Source: 21-14-0-10-47-8 sp966211795
GTDB taxonomy: Bacteria; Bdellovibrionota; Bdellovibrionia; Bdellovibrionales; Bdellovibrionaceae
Length of the DNA: 64,000 nucleotides
Reading direction: 5' to 3'
NCBI GenBank assembly: GCA_966211795.1
Contig: CBIHNW010000011.1
Coordinates: 62,001 to 126,000, forward strand
Below the pieces are notes generated by a model, which worked only from the letters and a program-made list of their open reading frames with translations, made no database searches and was not told where the DNA came from. Of this stretch, positions 7,790-16,194 are shown piece by piece. The translations under genes were made by a program, and so were the position numbers. How positions within the stretch are numbered: the stretch's first letter is position 1; the number at the start of each line of letters is the position of its first letter.

Positions 7790-8536
7790 ATGAATCTGGC
7801 CGCTGCTTTTTCAACCCCGATCGAGTTTTCACCTTTAGACCGCACCGTGATGGAAACCGTCGAATCCTTGGCTCGATACATTTCGAATTATGGATATCCC
7901 TGCCGAGCTTTCACCCCGGAATCGCTGCAAAAATTCACGGCATTTCCGGAAGCGAAGAAGCGCGAAATCTTGGCGCAGTTGAATACGCTGATTCACGTCA
8001 TCGTGCAAAACCAGGTCGACAACCCCATCGTTGATCCCAATGATCATCCCGAAAAAGGTTTGATTCAAAAAACGCTGGATTTTTACGGCTTCGAATTTCG
8101 CGATGATTTTTGGTCGGTCGTGGATAAAGAAGAAATCGTCGAAATTTACAATCAAGAAGAGATCCAGATCTTCCGCACTTTCAATTTTTTTAAAACCTGC
8201 GCGTACTCGCTGATGGAACTTTTAACCAATGAATGGTTTGTCCTGTGGGAGCGTCCTAGCATCGTGATCGAGAAGATGTTCGAAATTTCCCGTGCTTGCT
8301 TGAACGGCGAGAAAACCGGAATTCACAGCATGAACGTCGTTCCGCGACACATCTTGAAAGAGATCTACAATCCAGGACACCAAGAGAATCCAATCTCGCG
8401 CTCGGTGCTTTTGGATTTTGGTCACATCTGTCCAATCTACCGGTCCGGAACTTCGGTCATCGCCGGTATCGCCGTGACATCCAAAGGACGTCTGATGGGC
8501 GTCGGTGCCGAAACAGATCAAATCGGTTTTCTCTAA
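7790..8536 (+). CDS. Hypothetical protein, 248 residues
   Basis: The ATG has AAGGA 8 nt upstream. There is no signal peptide and no membrane segment, so the protein is probably cytosolic. It is mostly helical with acidic patches, and a late segment (SVLLDFGHICPIYRSGTSVIAGIAVTS) looks like beta strands of a small sensor-type fold. I recognise no family. The 200-bp gap upstream contains the terminator of the previous unit, so it probably has its own promoter. It converges on the desaturase gene. Confidence 0.6.
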   Translation: MNLAAAFSTPIEFSPLDRTVMETVESLARYISNYGYPCRAFTPESLQKFTAFPEAKKREILAQLNTLIHVIVQNQVDNPIVDPNDHPEKGLIQKTLDFYGFEFRDDFWSVVDKEEIVEIYNQEEIQIFRTFNFFKTCAYSLMELLTNEWFVLWERPSIVIEKMFEISRACLNGEKTGIHSMNVVPRHILKEIYNPGHQENPISRSVLLDFGHICPIYRSGTSVIAGIAVTSKGRLMGVGAETDQIGFL

Positions 8537-8567
8537 ATTACGACACGCGTGAGCCGTGCGCGCATTT

Positions 8568-9581
8568 TTAAGCTGCGGATTTTTTAATCGGCTCGTCCTG
8601 GGTGTCAGGCATCGGCTTAGCCGCGGGCGCATTCGATGGGCGAACGAACTCGCCGAAAGTCCCGCGTCGTTTTCCCTCTAACCACGAATTTCCGATGATG
8701 ATCATGTTGGAATGAACTTCGGGTGACTGGGTCAGCAGGCGGTGGGCTTTATCCAGTTGGTGCCACGGAAGATCCGGAAATGTGTGGTGCTCGATATGAT
8801 AATTAAAATGCAACAGCACCAAGCTCTGAAACCATTTTGGGTACACGCAAGAGCGGGCGACATGATGCTGCTCCCACACCGGAAGATGGTCCTTGTTTGC
8901 GACCGCCGCCGCGTCTTCGATATAGGCCCCCGCATGGTGCGGAAAATTAATGGCTTCGACCAGGTAAAGGTAAAGACCGATCGATCCCATTAAAATTCCA
9001 AGTTGGGTGGTGTTCAGCATCACCACAACCCCGGTCCAAAAGGCGACGGGCACAAACAGGTAAATCCAGTACATCGGCTCTTTGATATTTTTCAGCCAGA
9101 GACGGGTGGCGTGCGCCCAGAACACCACGTGCTGCACGAAGGCTGGAAATGGAAGACGCATACGCCAACAGAAGCTCATCCACGTCTGCATTCTGGCCGA
9201 GCTTGCGGGGTAGCGCTTGACGATTTCCAGGGTCGGATCTTTGTCGACATTGCCGGCCCAATAATGATGCTCGAGATGGATTTTCTTCCAGAGATAGTAA
9301 GGTAAAAGACAAAGGCAGCCCGAAATCACGCCCATTGCCGAATTGAGAAAGGAATGGGGGTGAGCCTGGTTGTGGACGGCCTCGTGCATGAGACCGAAAT
9401 TTCGAAAGATCAACATGCTCATCGGGAGAATGGCGATAAAATTCCAGGGCGCGCTTTGCACCAGCAGGCCCCAGATGGCAGCCAGAAAAAGGCCATCGAT
9501 CAAAACATGCTGCGCGAGCTTTTTCTTTTGGAAAGAAAAATTCAATTGTTTGCGAAATCCCGCGTACAGTTCCTTGCGCAT
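8568..9581 (-). CDS. Membrane fatty-acid desaturase
   Basis: 337 residues with the three histidine boxes of the FA-desaturase family: HEAVHNQAH, HLEHH and HIEHH, which bind the di-iron centre. Hydrophobic segments near residues 30-60, 90-110, 155-175 and 185-205 fit four or more membrane spans, with the boxes on the cytosolic face. The C-terminal 40 residues are polar and Pro/Lys-rich. The gene lies two bases after the upstream acyltransferase-like gene, so the two form one operon. Known members desaturate acyl chains of lipids or acyl-CoA; this substrate is unknown. The pairing hints that the desaturated chain is then moved onto an acceptor by the partner, or the reverse. Confidence 0.9.
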   Translation of the reverse strand: MRKELYAGFRKQLNFSFQKKKLAQHVLIDGLFLAAIWGLLVQSAPWNFIAILPMSMLIFRNFGLMHEAVHNQAHPHSFLNSAMGVISGCLCLLPYYLWKKIHLEHHYWAGNVDKDPTLEIVKRYPASSARMQTWMSFCWRMRLPFPAFVQHVVFWAHATRLWLKNIKEPMYWIYLFVPVAFWTGVVVMLNTTQLGILMGSIGLYLYLVEAINFPHHAGAYIEDAAAVANKDHLPVWEQHHVARSCVYPKWFQSLVLLHFNYHIEHHTFPDLPWHQLDKAHRLLTQSPEVHSNMIIIGNSWLEGKRRGTFGEFVRPSNAPAAKPMPDTQDEPIKKSAA

Positions 9582-9583
9582 GC

Positions 9584-10294
9584 TTATCCAGCTTTCCAGA
9601 TCTTGTTGATGTTTGGGCCAGCATCCAGTTGCTCGGGAAGTTCTTGCGGGATCACCAATTTATCTTCCCACAATTTTTGCACGAAAGAGACGTATTCGTG
9701 TTCCCGGCGGCTTTTGACTTCGTCTTTAAAGAAAGCCACCAAATCCACCAGATCACCGTGGCCCGAAGGCACGTCTTTCGCGACCAGAACGGCGCCCCAG
9801 TTCAATGCCAGATCATGGACCTTGCGATCCTTTCTCATGGCACCGGTCATGGCATCGGCCGAAGTGTGGATCGCCACTTCCGAGCAGCTACCCATCAAGA
9901 CATCGCGCATGGAAAATCCCATCAGGTCTTTGCGGGCGCTCGAGTGGATCGTGAAGTGGCTGCAGACCAGAATTTGAGGTCCTTGTGAAGAAAGTTTGGC
10001 GCGATGAATTTCGCTCCAATTTGAAAAATAAGAATCACGCTGTAAAGTGAGATCTTTGGCGTCCATGTGGCGGTACAGGCTCATCGCTTTGCATTCGCCG
10101 TCCACCATCACCGCACAGACAAAATCCTGGCGGGTGAAATTGTCAGATTTTAAATCCGCGTCGCCATGAAGCTCTTGAAAAGCATGGCTCCAGACATCGT
10201 GCCAGCAGTCGTATATTTTTTTATACAACGATGCGTACTGCGTAGAAGGGTAGCGACCAGGACAGATAACAAATTGGACGTTCTTATTATCCAT
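9584..10294 (-). CDS. GNAT/AHL-synthase-like acyltransferase (tentative)
   Basis: 236 residues; the ATG has TAGGAG 8 nt upstream. The order of elements resembles autoinducer-synthase/FeeM-like GNATs: a beta strand with VDGECKAMSLYRHMD, then ILVCSHFTIHSSARK, and a helix plus LALNWGAVLVAKDV. The conserved Arg/Asp set of true LuxI enzymes is not obvious, so the call rests on fold pattern only. It is the first gene of the desaturase operon, which supports a role with acyl chains. An alternative is an unrelated Bdellovibrio-specific protein. Confidence 0.45.
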   Translation of the reverse strand: MDNKNVQFVICPGRYPSTQYASLYKKIYDCWHDVWSHAFQELHGDADLKSDNFTRQDFVCAVMVDGECKAMSLYRHMDAKDLTLQRDSYFSNWSEIHRAKLSSQGPQILVCSHFTIHSSARKDLMGFSMRDVLMGSCSEVAIHTSADAMTGAMRKDRKVHDLALNWGAVLVAKDVPSGHGDLVDLVAFFKDEVKSRREHEYVSFVQKLWEDKLVIPQELPEQLDAGPNINKIWKAG

Positions 10295-10355
10295 GCGATT
10301 GACTCCTAAATCTGAAGTTGTTTAAGAGATCGGTTCAGGATTGGAAAATCTTAAG

Positions 10356-10419
10356 AAGTATTTCGGTTTCTACCGATACTTAACAATAGCATACATAAAA
10401 AGTGTTTACCAGGTGTCAA
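10356..10419 (-). promoter_or_regulatory. Candidate promoter and leader hairpin of the acyltransferase-desaturase operon
   Basis: On the minus strand TTGACA (10419-10414) is a perfect -35 box, with -10-like TATGTA or TATGCT about 16-20 bp on. Just downstream an imperfect hairpin spans 10381-10356 (arms AAGTAT..CGGT and ACCGATACTT). The hairpin would sit at or just after the transcript start and could be an operator or leader structure. Confidence 0.4.
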
Positions 10420-10420
10420 T

Positions 10421-11455
10421 CTATTTTAGTTTAGTTTTCACGGCTGGGAGCTCAATAACGAAGCAGGTGTGGGCCGAGTCTTGATTTAAGAATATTCGTC
10501 CGCCGTGATCCAAAATGAGAGTTTGGGATATGGCCAATCCAAGCCCTGTGCCAAGGCCACGTTCTTTCGTGGTGAAAAAAGGCTTCATGATTTCGCCCGC
10601 AATTTCAGCGGCGATTCCGCACCCACTGTCGGTGATTTGAATGCGGGTTCGCTGCTCGAATTGATCAGCGCGAATTTCAATCCATTTCTCTGTCGAATTT
10701 TGAAGGGCATCGATCGAATTCAAAATCAAATTGATCAGCACCTGCTCGATTTCCGAGGCGCGCACGGTGACAAAAAGATTGGGCTCGATCTGACGTCGCA
10801 ACTGAATGCCGTTCTGGTGCAGGCGATCCAGGCAAAGCTCGATGACTTCGTCCAAAATCTTCGAGAGAAAAACCTGGGTCTTGGGGTCTTTGTCCGAATT
10901 GCGGCTGAAGGATCGCAGAGATTTTGTGACCCGACCGATGCGGTGGCTGGTTTGCAAAATCTTATTCAGCTCGCGGTCCAAAATTTCCGGCGTGAGCAAC
11001 TGGTGATGAGCTTTGCGCAGCAGCTCTTCGGTCCGTCCGATGATGATGGACAGGGGATTGGTGATTTCATGAGCTACGTCGCAGGTCATTTTGCCGACGG
11101 CTGCCAATTTAGCCTGATGAATCAACGAGCTTTCCAGCATCTGCTTCTTTTGCATTTCCACGGCCGTGCAAACGATCAAGGGTCGGTCGTGAAGTTGAAC
11201 CTGCACGACCTTTGAGAAAAGGGGGATCAATTGCTGTTGCAAGGACTCTTGAAAATTTAGAACACCTTCCCATTGCCGGCCTTGGCGGACCAAATTGATG
11301 ACATTCTCGGCAAAATCCAGGTCGGGGCGCACATAAGCGCGACAGTCTTGGCCGGGCTGCATGCCCAGGCGAGAATGACAAGATTCATTGACCCATTGAA
11401 TTTGATAAGTCCCGGGGTCGAAACTCCACACGAGATCAGCGTTCAGGTCCGTCAC
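10421..11455 (-). CDS. PAS-containing orphan histidine kinase
   Basis: 344 residues, no membrane segment, GTG start. Residues 1-110 form one PAS-like sensor (DLVWSFDPGTYQIQWVNES...). The HisKA helix holds the phospho-acceptor in DVAHEITNPLSII, the pattern of NtrB-like and hybrid kinases. The ATPase boxes are N (LINLILNSIDAL), G1 (ITDSGCGI), F (FFTTK) and G2 (GTGLGLAIS). No response regulator is adjacent. It is divergent from the aminophenol operon across a 328-bp gap, so it might sense a related aromatic, but nothing in the sequence proves it. Confidence 0.88.
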   Translation of the reverse strand: MTDLNADLVWSFDPGTYQIQWVNESCHSRLGMQPGQDCRAYVRPDLDFAENVINLVRQGRQWEGVLNFQESLQQQLIPLFSKVVQVQLHDRPLIVCTAVEMQKKQMLESSLIHQAKLAAVGKMTCDVAHEITNPLSIIIGRTEELLRKAHHQLLTPEILDRELNKILQTSHRIGRVTKSLRSFSRNSDKDPKTQVFLSKILDEVIELCLDRLHQNGIQLRRQIEPNLFVTVRASEIEQVLINLILNSIDALQNSTEKWIEIRADQFEQRTRIQITDSGCGIAAEIAGEIMKPFFTTKERGLGTGLGLAISQTLILDHGGRIFLNQDSAHTCFVIELPAVKTKLK

Positions 11456-11783
11456 TTGGTTCTAAGCTCCACTTTATTTAGGAAAGTCGAAACCAAATCT
11501 AGCACAAATCTTCACAAAACAAAATAATATCGTATTTAATTAAAAGCATTTGAAAGAAAAATATTCGATGATTTCGCATGCTTTTTCAGCACTTCTGTTG
11601 GCCACCGGGCTCGCAATGGTGGGGATAGCAGAATCAGATAATGACCAGCGGCATCAATAGACGGTGATTTTTAAGAAAGCTTGCGCTTGTGACCTTCAAA
11701 TTGCGGTGTTTGACTGCGCCCAACAGGGGTTTGAACGAGCAAGAATTGACTCGGCTAGAGCCTGTGCAGGAGGATAGCGAATC
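11456..11783. other. 328-bp divergent intergenic region
   Basis: No gene seen. The left part (about 11500-11560) is very A/T-rich and could hold the kinase promoter. The right part has TTGACT and TTGAAC but no convincing -10 partner. A strong AGGAGG (11768-11773) precedes the dehydrogenase start. CCACC/GGTGG near 11600-11620 could form a weak hairpin. Confidence 0.5.
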
Positions 11784-13256
11784 ATGAGTGGAATGCGAAT
11801 TCAGAATCTAATCGATGGTTTGTGGCAAGCTCCTTCAACCGGCGCTTATCTCAGCAATGTCAATCCGGCGACCGGCGAAGCTTTCTCGGAAATTCCGCGC
11901 TCGGGGGCCGAGGATGTGGACGTCGCCGCCAAGGCCGCGCAGGTGGCCTTTCCTTTCTGGTCGAAGCTGCCTGTGAGCCAGCGATCTCTGTATCTGCGCC
12001 GGATTGCCGACCGAATTGAAGCTCGCGCCGACGAATTTGCGGCGATGGAAAGTCAAGACCAGGGGAAGCCCGTGGGCCTAGCGCGAAGAATGGACATCGA
12101 ACGTGCCATTCAAAACTTTCGTTTTTTTGCCGCCGAAATTTTAAAGCCCGAAAACGAATTCTTCTCAGAGGAAAAGTTCGCCAGCCAGGTCCTCCGAAAA
12201 CCGGTGGGCGTGGCCGGATTGATTTCACCCTGGAATCTACCGCTTTATCTTTTGACTTGGAAAATCGCGCCGGCTTTAGCCTGCGGAAACACCGTGGTCT
12301 GTAAGCCTTCTGAATACACGTCGATGACGGCAGCCCTTCTGGGCGAAGTTTCGCTCGAGGTGGGTTTGCCGGCCGGGGTGTTGAACATCGTTTTTGGTCT
12401 GGGCTCGCCGGTGGGGGAAGCCATCGTTCGACATCCGAAAATTCCTTTGATTTCCTTTACGGGCGGCACCGAAACGGGTCGAAAAATTTATCGGGATTCG
12501 GCCGAGCACTTTAAAAAAATCAGTCTCGAGCTGGGCGGTAAAAATCCCAACATCATTTTCGCCGATTGTGATTTGCAACAAGCGGTGCACGTGTCTTTGC
12601 GTTCGAGCTTTTTGAATCAAGGCGAAATCTGTCTTTGCGGTTCGCGCATTTACGTCGAGGATTCCATCTATGAGCAATTCGTCGATGCCTTTGTTCTGCA
12701 GGCCTCGCATTTAAAAGTTGGCGATCCCAAAGCGGCGGATACGTTTCTGGGCGCTTTGGTTTCCAAAGAGCATCTCGAGAAGGTGCAGTCCTATGTGGCG
12801 CTGGCGAAAAAAGAGCACGGCAAGATTTTATGCGGCGGCAAAGTGCCCGATCATTTGCCGTCGGAAAATAAACATGGATTTTTTCTCGAGCCCACGGTGA
12901 TCGTGAACCTTGCGGAAAATTCTCGCTGCATTCAGGAAGAAATCTTTGGCCCGGTCGTGACCATTTCTAAATTTTCGGGCGAGGCCGATGCGATCGAAAA
13001 AGCCAACGGTGTTCGTTACGGACTGTCGGCCACAGTTTGGACCGGGGATGCGGAAAAAGCCCAGCGGGTCGCCGCGCACCTGGATGTGGGAACCGTGTGG
13101 GTGAATGATTGGCTCTTGCGCGATTTGCGCGTGCCTTTTGGTGGCATGAAACATTCCGGTATCGGGCGCGAAGGTGGCCGGTACTCGATCGATTTTTTTA
13201 CGGAAGCAACGACGGTCGTGACGAAAACAGGACCCGGTCAGGCAGCGAGGTTATAA
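11784..13256 (+). CDS. 2-aminomuconate-6-semialdehyde dehydrogenase-like ALDH
   Basis: 490 residues; AGGAGG at 11768-11773 sets the start. NAD-dependent aldehyde dehydrogenase fold: ISPWNLPLYLLTWKIAPA, then FTGGTETGR, catalytic-base Glu in LELGGKNP and nucleophile Cys in FLNQGEICLCGSR. From memory the last segment is nearly the same as in human ALDH8A1 and bacterial AmnC/NbaE, which oxidise 2-aminomuconate semialdehyde to 2-aminomuconate. The next two genes encode the dioxygenase that makes such a semialdehyde, so the context fits the call. First gene of a five-gene operon (1-bp gap to the next). 2-hydroxymuconate semialdehyde is the alternative substrate. Confidence 0.9.
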   Translation: MSGMRIQNLIDGLWQAPSTGAYLSNVNPATGEAFSEIPRSGAEDVDVAAKAAQVAFPFWSKLPVSQRSLYLRRIADRIEARADEFAAMESQDQGKPVGLARRMDIERAIQNFRFFAAEILKPENEFFSEEKFASQVLRKPVGVAGLISPWNLPLYLLTWKIAPALACGNTVVCKPSEYTSMTAALLGEVSLEVGLPAGVLNIVFGLGSPVGEAIVRHPKIPLISFTGGTETGRKIYRDSAEHFKKISLELGGKNPNIIFADCDLQQAVHVSLRSSFLNQGEICLCGSRIYVEDSIYEQFVDAFVLQASHLKVGDPKAADTFLGALVSKEHLEKVQSYVALAKKEHGKILCGGKVPDHLPSENKHGFFLEPTVIVNLAENSRCIQEEIFGPVVTISKFSGEADAIEKANGVRYGLSATVWTGDAEKAQRVAAHLDVGTVWVNDWLLRDLRVPFGGMKHSGIGREGGRYSIDFFTEATTVVTKTGPGQAARL

Positions 13257-13257
13257 G

Positions 13258-14136
13258 ATGGCAGGAAAAATCGTGGCGGGTGCTTTGGCCCCGCATCCTC
13301 CGCATTTGGTGTACGCGGAAAATCCGAAACAGAATGAGCCCCGCGCCGAGTGCGGCTGGGAGACTTTGCGCTGGGCTTACGAAGGTCTGCGTGACAGCTT
13401 GAAGACGAAAGATTACGACGTGCTGGTGGTGCTCTCGCCGCATTGGCGAACCTATGTCGGCACCCACGTGCTGGGGATCCCGCAGGCAAAATCCATCAGC
13501 GTCGATCCGGTGTTTCCGCACCTTTTCCGTTATCACTATGATCTCAAGGTTGATGTTCCTTTGGCGGAAGCCATTCATGATGAAGGAAAAAAATCCGGTC
13601 TGGAAATGAAAATGATGCGCAATCCGGATTTTCGCATCGATTACGGTACGATCGTCTCTTGTCATTTGGCGAATCCCGCCTGGGATAAGCCGATCGTTTC
13701 GATTTCTTCGAATGCGGCATCCAGTTATTTCAACGTCGATGTCATGCAAGAGATGATGATCGAGCTCGGGCATTCCACCCGTCGAGCGATCGAAGCGTCG
13801 GGAAAAAAGGCCGTTTTGCTGGCAAGCAATTCGTTGTCGCATCGGCATTTCACTCAGGAGCCATCGCTTCCCGAGGACATGAGTCACGAGCACATCTACA
13901 ATCACAGCCAATATCTGTGGGATATGAAGATGATCGAGCTGATGAAGCAAGGTCGCAGCAAGGATATGATCGCGTTAATGCCGGACTTCACCGAGCAAGC
14001 AATCAGCGAGACTGATTCAGGGGCCTTGACCTGGATGTTATCGGCGATGAATTTCCCAACGAAGCCCGCCAAGGTTTACGGTTACGGCACGGTGATCGGC
14101 ACTGGCAATGCGGTGGCGGAATGGAGTTTGGTATGA
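13258..14136 (+). CDS. 2-aminophenol 1,6-dioxygenase-like catalytic (beta) subunit
   Basis: 292 residues, class III (LigB-type) extradiol dioxygenase. The iron ligands fall exactly where known AmnB/CnbCb enzymes have them: His13 in ALAPHPPHLVY, His62 in VLSPHW and Glu251 in EQAISETDSGA; a further conserved His195 is in LASNSLSHRHF. The C-terminal GYGTVIGTGNAVAEW matches the AmnB family. The reaction would be ring opening of 2-aminophenol, or a substituted form, to 2-aminomuconate semialdehyde. The gene sits between the dehydrogenase and the alpha subunit and overlaps the latter by four bases. The exact aromatic substrate cannot be told from sequence. Confidence 0.92.
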   Translation: MAGKIVAGALAPHPPHLVYAENPKQNEPRAECGWETLRWAYEGLRDSLKTKDYDVLVVLSPHWRTYVGTHVLGIPQAKSISVDPVFPHLFRYHYDLKVDVPLAEAIHDEGKKSGLEMKMMRNPDFRIDYGTIVSCHLANPAWDKPIVSISSNAASSYFNVDVMQEMMIELGHSTRRAIEASGKKAVLLASNSLSHRHFTQEPSLPEDMSHEHIYNHSQYLWDMKMIELMKQGRSKDMIALMPDFTEQAISETDSGALTWMLSAMNFPTKPAKVYGYGTVIGTGNAVAEWSLV

Positions 14137-15107
14137 TCTTAAAGGGTTTTGTTCTTCCGGGCCTTCCCCAGCCTTTGCTGACTCCGAATGCAAATCCGGG
14201 TTACGCCAAATTGCGCCAAGCCTTTGATCAGGTCGCTTCGGAAATCGAAGCGTTAAAGCCGGATGTGCTTTTGATTTACTCGACCATGTGGCCCAGCGTC
14301 TTGGGACATCAGGTGCAGGCTCGCGAAACGTGCGAGTGGGTGCATGTCGATGAAGAGTTTCATGACCTGGGAAGCATCCCTTACAAATTTCAAATGGACG
14401 CAAAGCTTGCGTACGCGATTGTTGGGGCGGGGAAAAAGCGTGGCCTTCATATGCGCGCGGTGAATTACCACGGCTTTCCGATTGATACCGGCTCGGTCGT
14501 GGCGATGAAGCTGGTCAATCCGGGACAGAAAATTCCGGCGGTGATTTTTTCTTCGAATATGTACGCCGACCGCGCCGAGACCGTGGTGCTTGGCAAAGCG
14601 GTGCTGGATGGTTTGAAAGAGCAAAAGAAGACGGCGGTCGCGATCGTGATTTCGACTTTGTCGAATCGATTGCACGTTCAATTCACCGAGCCCAAGGACG
14701 ACAAGATTCACTCCCTGAAAGATCAAGAGTGGAACTTGAAAGTTTTAGAATTCCTTGGCAAGGGGCGACTGGAGGACGTGGCACAACTGTCGCGACAGAT
14801 TCACAAAGAAGCACGCGTGAAGAAGGTGAATAACTTTAAGCCCTTCTGGTGGCTTTCGACCGTCATGGGTCCACACAATCGCTACAAAGGCGAAGTGCTG
14901 GCCTATGAGCCGGTGTACGGAACAGGCAGCGCGGTGATCGGACTTGAACCCACCGAATACGCGGCCCGAGATTTGGAATTTGATGAAGACAGCCCCGAAG
15001 TTTTTGGTGGCGAACGAAATGTCCTCGCCGCCGCCGGGGGCGCCGGTGTTGGTGGCATGTCGTCACAGTCTTCGAATCCGGGATATCAGGACGAGGACAT
15101 TCAGTAG
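14133..15107 (+). CDS. 2-aminophenol 1,6-dioxygenase-like alpha subunit
   Basis: 324 residues; the ATG overlaps the upstream stop (ATGA), with GGAG 7 nt ahead, favouring this start over the ATG at 14121. LigB fold, but the catalytic histidines are lost: the segment equal to APHPPH reads VLPGLPQP. This is known for AmnA, the non-catalytic partner. Conserved AmnA-type stretches are WVHVDEEFHDLGSIPY, VNYHGFPIDTGSVVA and YEPVYGTGSAVIGLEP. After the fold ends (~residue 275) there is an extra acidic, Gly/Ser-rich tail of about 45 residues (to YQDEDIQ) not expected in AmnA. The stop shares its G with the next gene's GTG. Confidence 0.88.
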   Translation: MILKGFVLPGLPQPLLTPNANPGYAKLRQAFDQVASEIEALKPDVLLIYSTMWPSVLGHQVQARETCEWVHVDEEFHDLGSIPYKFQMDAKLAYAIVGAGKKRGLHMRAVNYHGFPIDTGSVVAMKLVNPGQKIPAVIFSSNMYADRAETVVLGKAVLDGLKEQKKTAVAIVISTLSNRLHVQFTEPKDDKIHSLKDQEWNLKVLEFLGKGRLEDVAQLSRQIHKEARVKKVNNFKPFWWLSTVMGPHNRYKGEVLAYEPVYGTGSAVIGLEPTEYAARDLEFDEDSPEVFGGERNVLAAAGGAGVGGMSSQSSNPGYQDEDIQ

Positions 15108-16192
15108 TGAAAAACTCTCAAGTCTATCCCAATAGTCCCTTTGGGGAAAAGATTCCGGGCATTCCCACTGGCCGCGATGTCGAGTGGGAGCCTTTGGTTG
15201 ATTACCGACGAAACGGTGTCAGCGAAAATACCATTCACGGGGCGATCGCTTGGTACAGCGGCGATAAGCTCATTCACTCTTTCGGCGGAAATGTTTTGTG
15301 TTACGGCCGAAGCATGATGAAGCTCTTTTACATCAAGGTTTTTGCCAAAGAATTGGCCGAGGAAACCAATTGGGAGCAAAAAGCCATCAGTGTGTCTTCG
15401 CACAACGGTGCCGCTGAACACGTGGAAGCTTCGCAAAGTCTTTTGACTGAAAGCGAGTGGGGTTTGATGCAGACACCGCTGGATTTGCCTTTGGTGCAAT
15501 TCGGTCGACAGGTGCGCCGGCCAAGGCGTTGGTTTAACAATTCCAGCGGGCACCACGCCGCGATCTTAAAGGGCTGTCGCTTGAAAGGTTGGAGCCGCAC
15601 GGGCTACACCCTGCCAAGCCATCCGGTTTTCAAAGAGTACATGAAAGTCGTGCAGCGATACCTCGGTGCGGATTGGCGTCCACTGCGGGTCGCGCGCGAT
15701 GGTGACGGTCTGCCAACCGTATCGATGACGGTGAATGAGCTGGCTCGATGTTACGCGGGTCTGGCGCGCACCAAGAATGAAGATTGGATTTGGGAATCCA
15801 TGGTCCGCAATCCCGACCTGGTCGGTGGTTTCAATCGCCTGGACACCACGGTGATGAAAACCGCGAAGGGTTCGGTCATCGCCAAAGAAGGCGCCGACGG
15901 ATTATTGGGATTGGCGATCTCGCATCCCGATTATCCCGAAGGTCTGGGCATCGTCATCAAAATCGCGCACGGCTGGAATCCGCAGGCGACCTGGTACGTG
16001 GCGCGCGGAATTTTGGGCGTGCTGGGCATCGAGCTTCGCAACCCTTATCCGCTGCGACGGCAGAAGGCTTTCCTGGTTCCCGGCATCGTGCCGGACAAAT
16101 ACCTGTCGAAGCTTGAAAAGATTCACACCTGGGATGATTGGGATCCGGATCACGACCGCTGGTATTTTGATCCGAAAGATTTGGAGCTTTAA
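15107..16192 (+). CDS. Asparaginase-II-like hydrolase with replaced metal ligands
   Basis: 361 residues, GTG start overlapping the alpha-subunit stop by one base. The layout is that of the Rhizobium etli-type (PF06089) asparaginase: RSMMK (Ser69/Lys72), SSHNG (Ser98), NNSSGHHA, GYTLPSHPV, RDGDGLPT and IAKEGADG (Lys260). The two catalytic Ser-Lys pairs of that family are kept. The three known zinc ligands (Cys135, Lys138, Cys189 in R. etli) align with Ser146, His149 and Asp200, so the metal site is changed or lost. Being inside an aminophenol operon, it may hydrolyse an amide or amine intermediate there; the role is inference. No signal peptide. Confidence 0.75.
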   Translation: MKNSQVYPNSPFGEKIPGIPTGRDVEWEPLVDYRRNGVSENTIHGAIAWYSGDKLIHSFGGNVLCYGRSMMKLFYIKVFAKELAEETNWEQKAISVSSHNGAAEHVEASQSLLTESEWGLMQTPLDLPLVQFGRQVRRPRRWFNNSSGHHAAILKGCRLKGWSRTGYTLPSHPVFKEYMKVVQRYLGADWRPLRVARDGDGLPTVSMTVNELARCYAGLARTKNEDWIWESMVRNPDLVGGFNRLDTTVMKTAKGSVIAKEGADGLLGLAISHPDYPEGLGIVIKIAHGWNPQATWYVARGILGVLGIELRNPYPLRRQKAFLVPGIVPDKYLSKLEKIHTWDDWDPDHDRWYFDPKDLEL

Positions 16193-16194
16193 AA

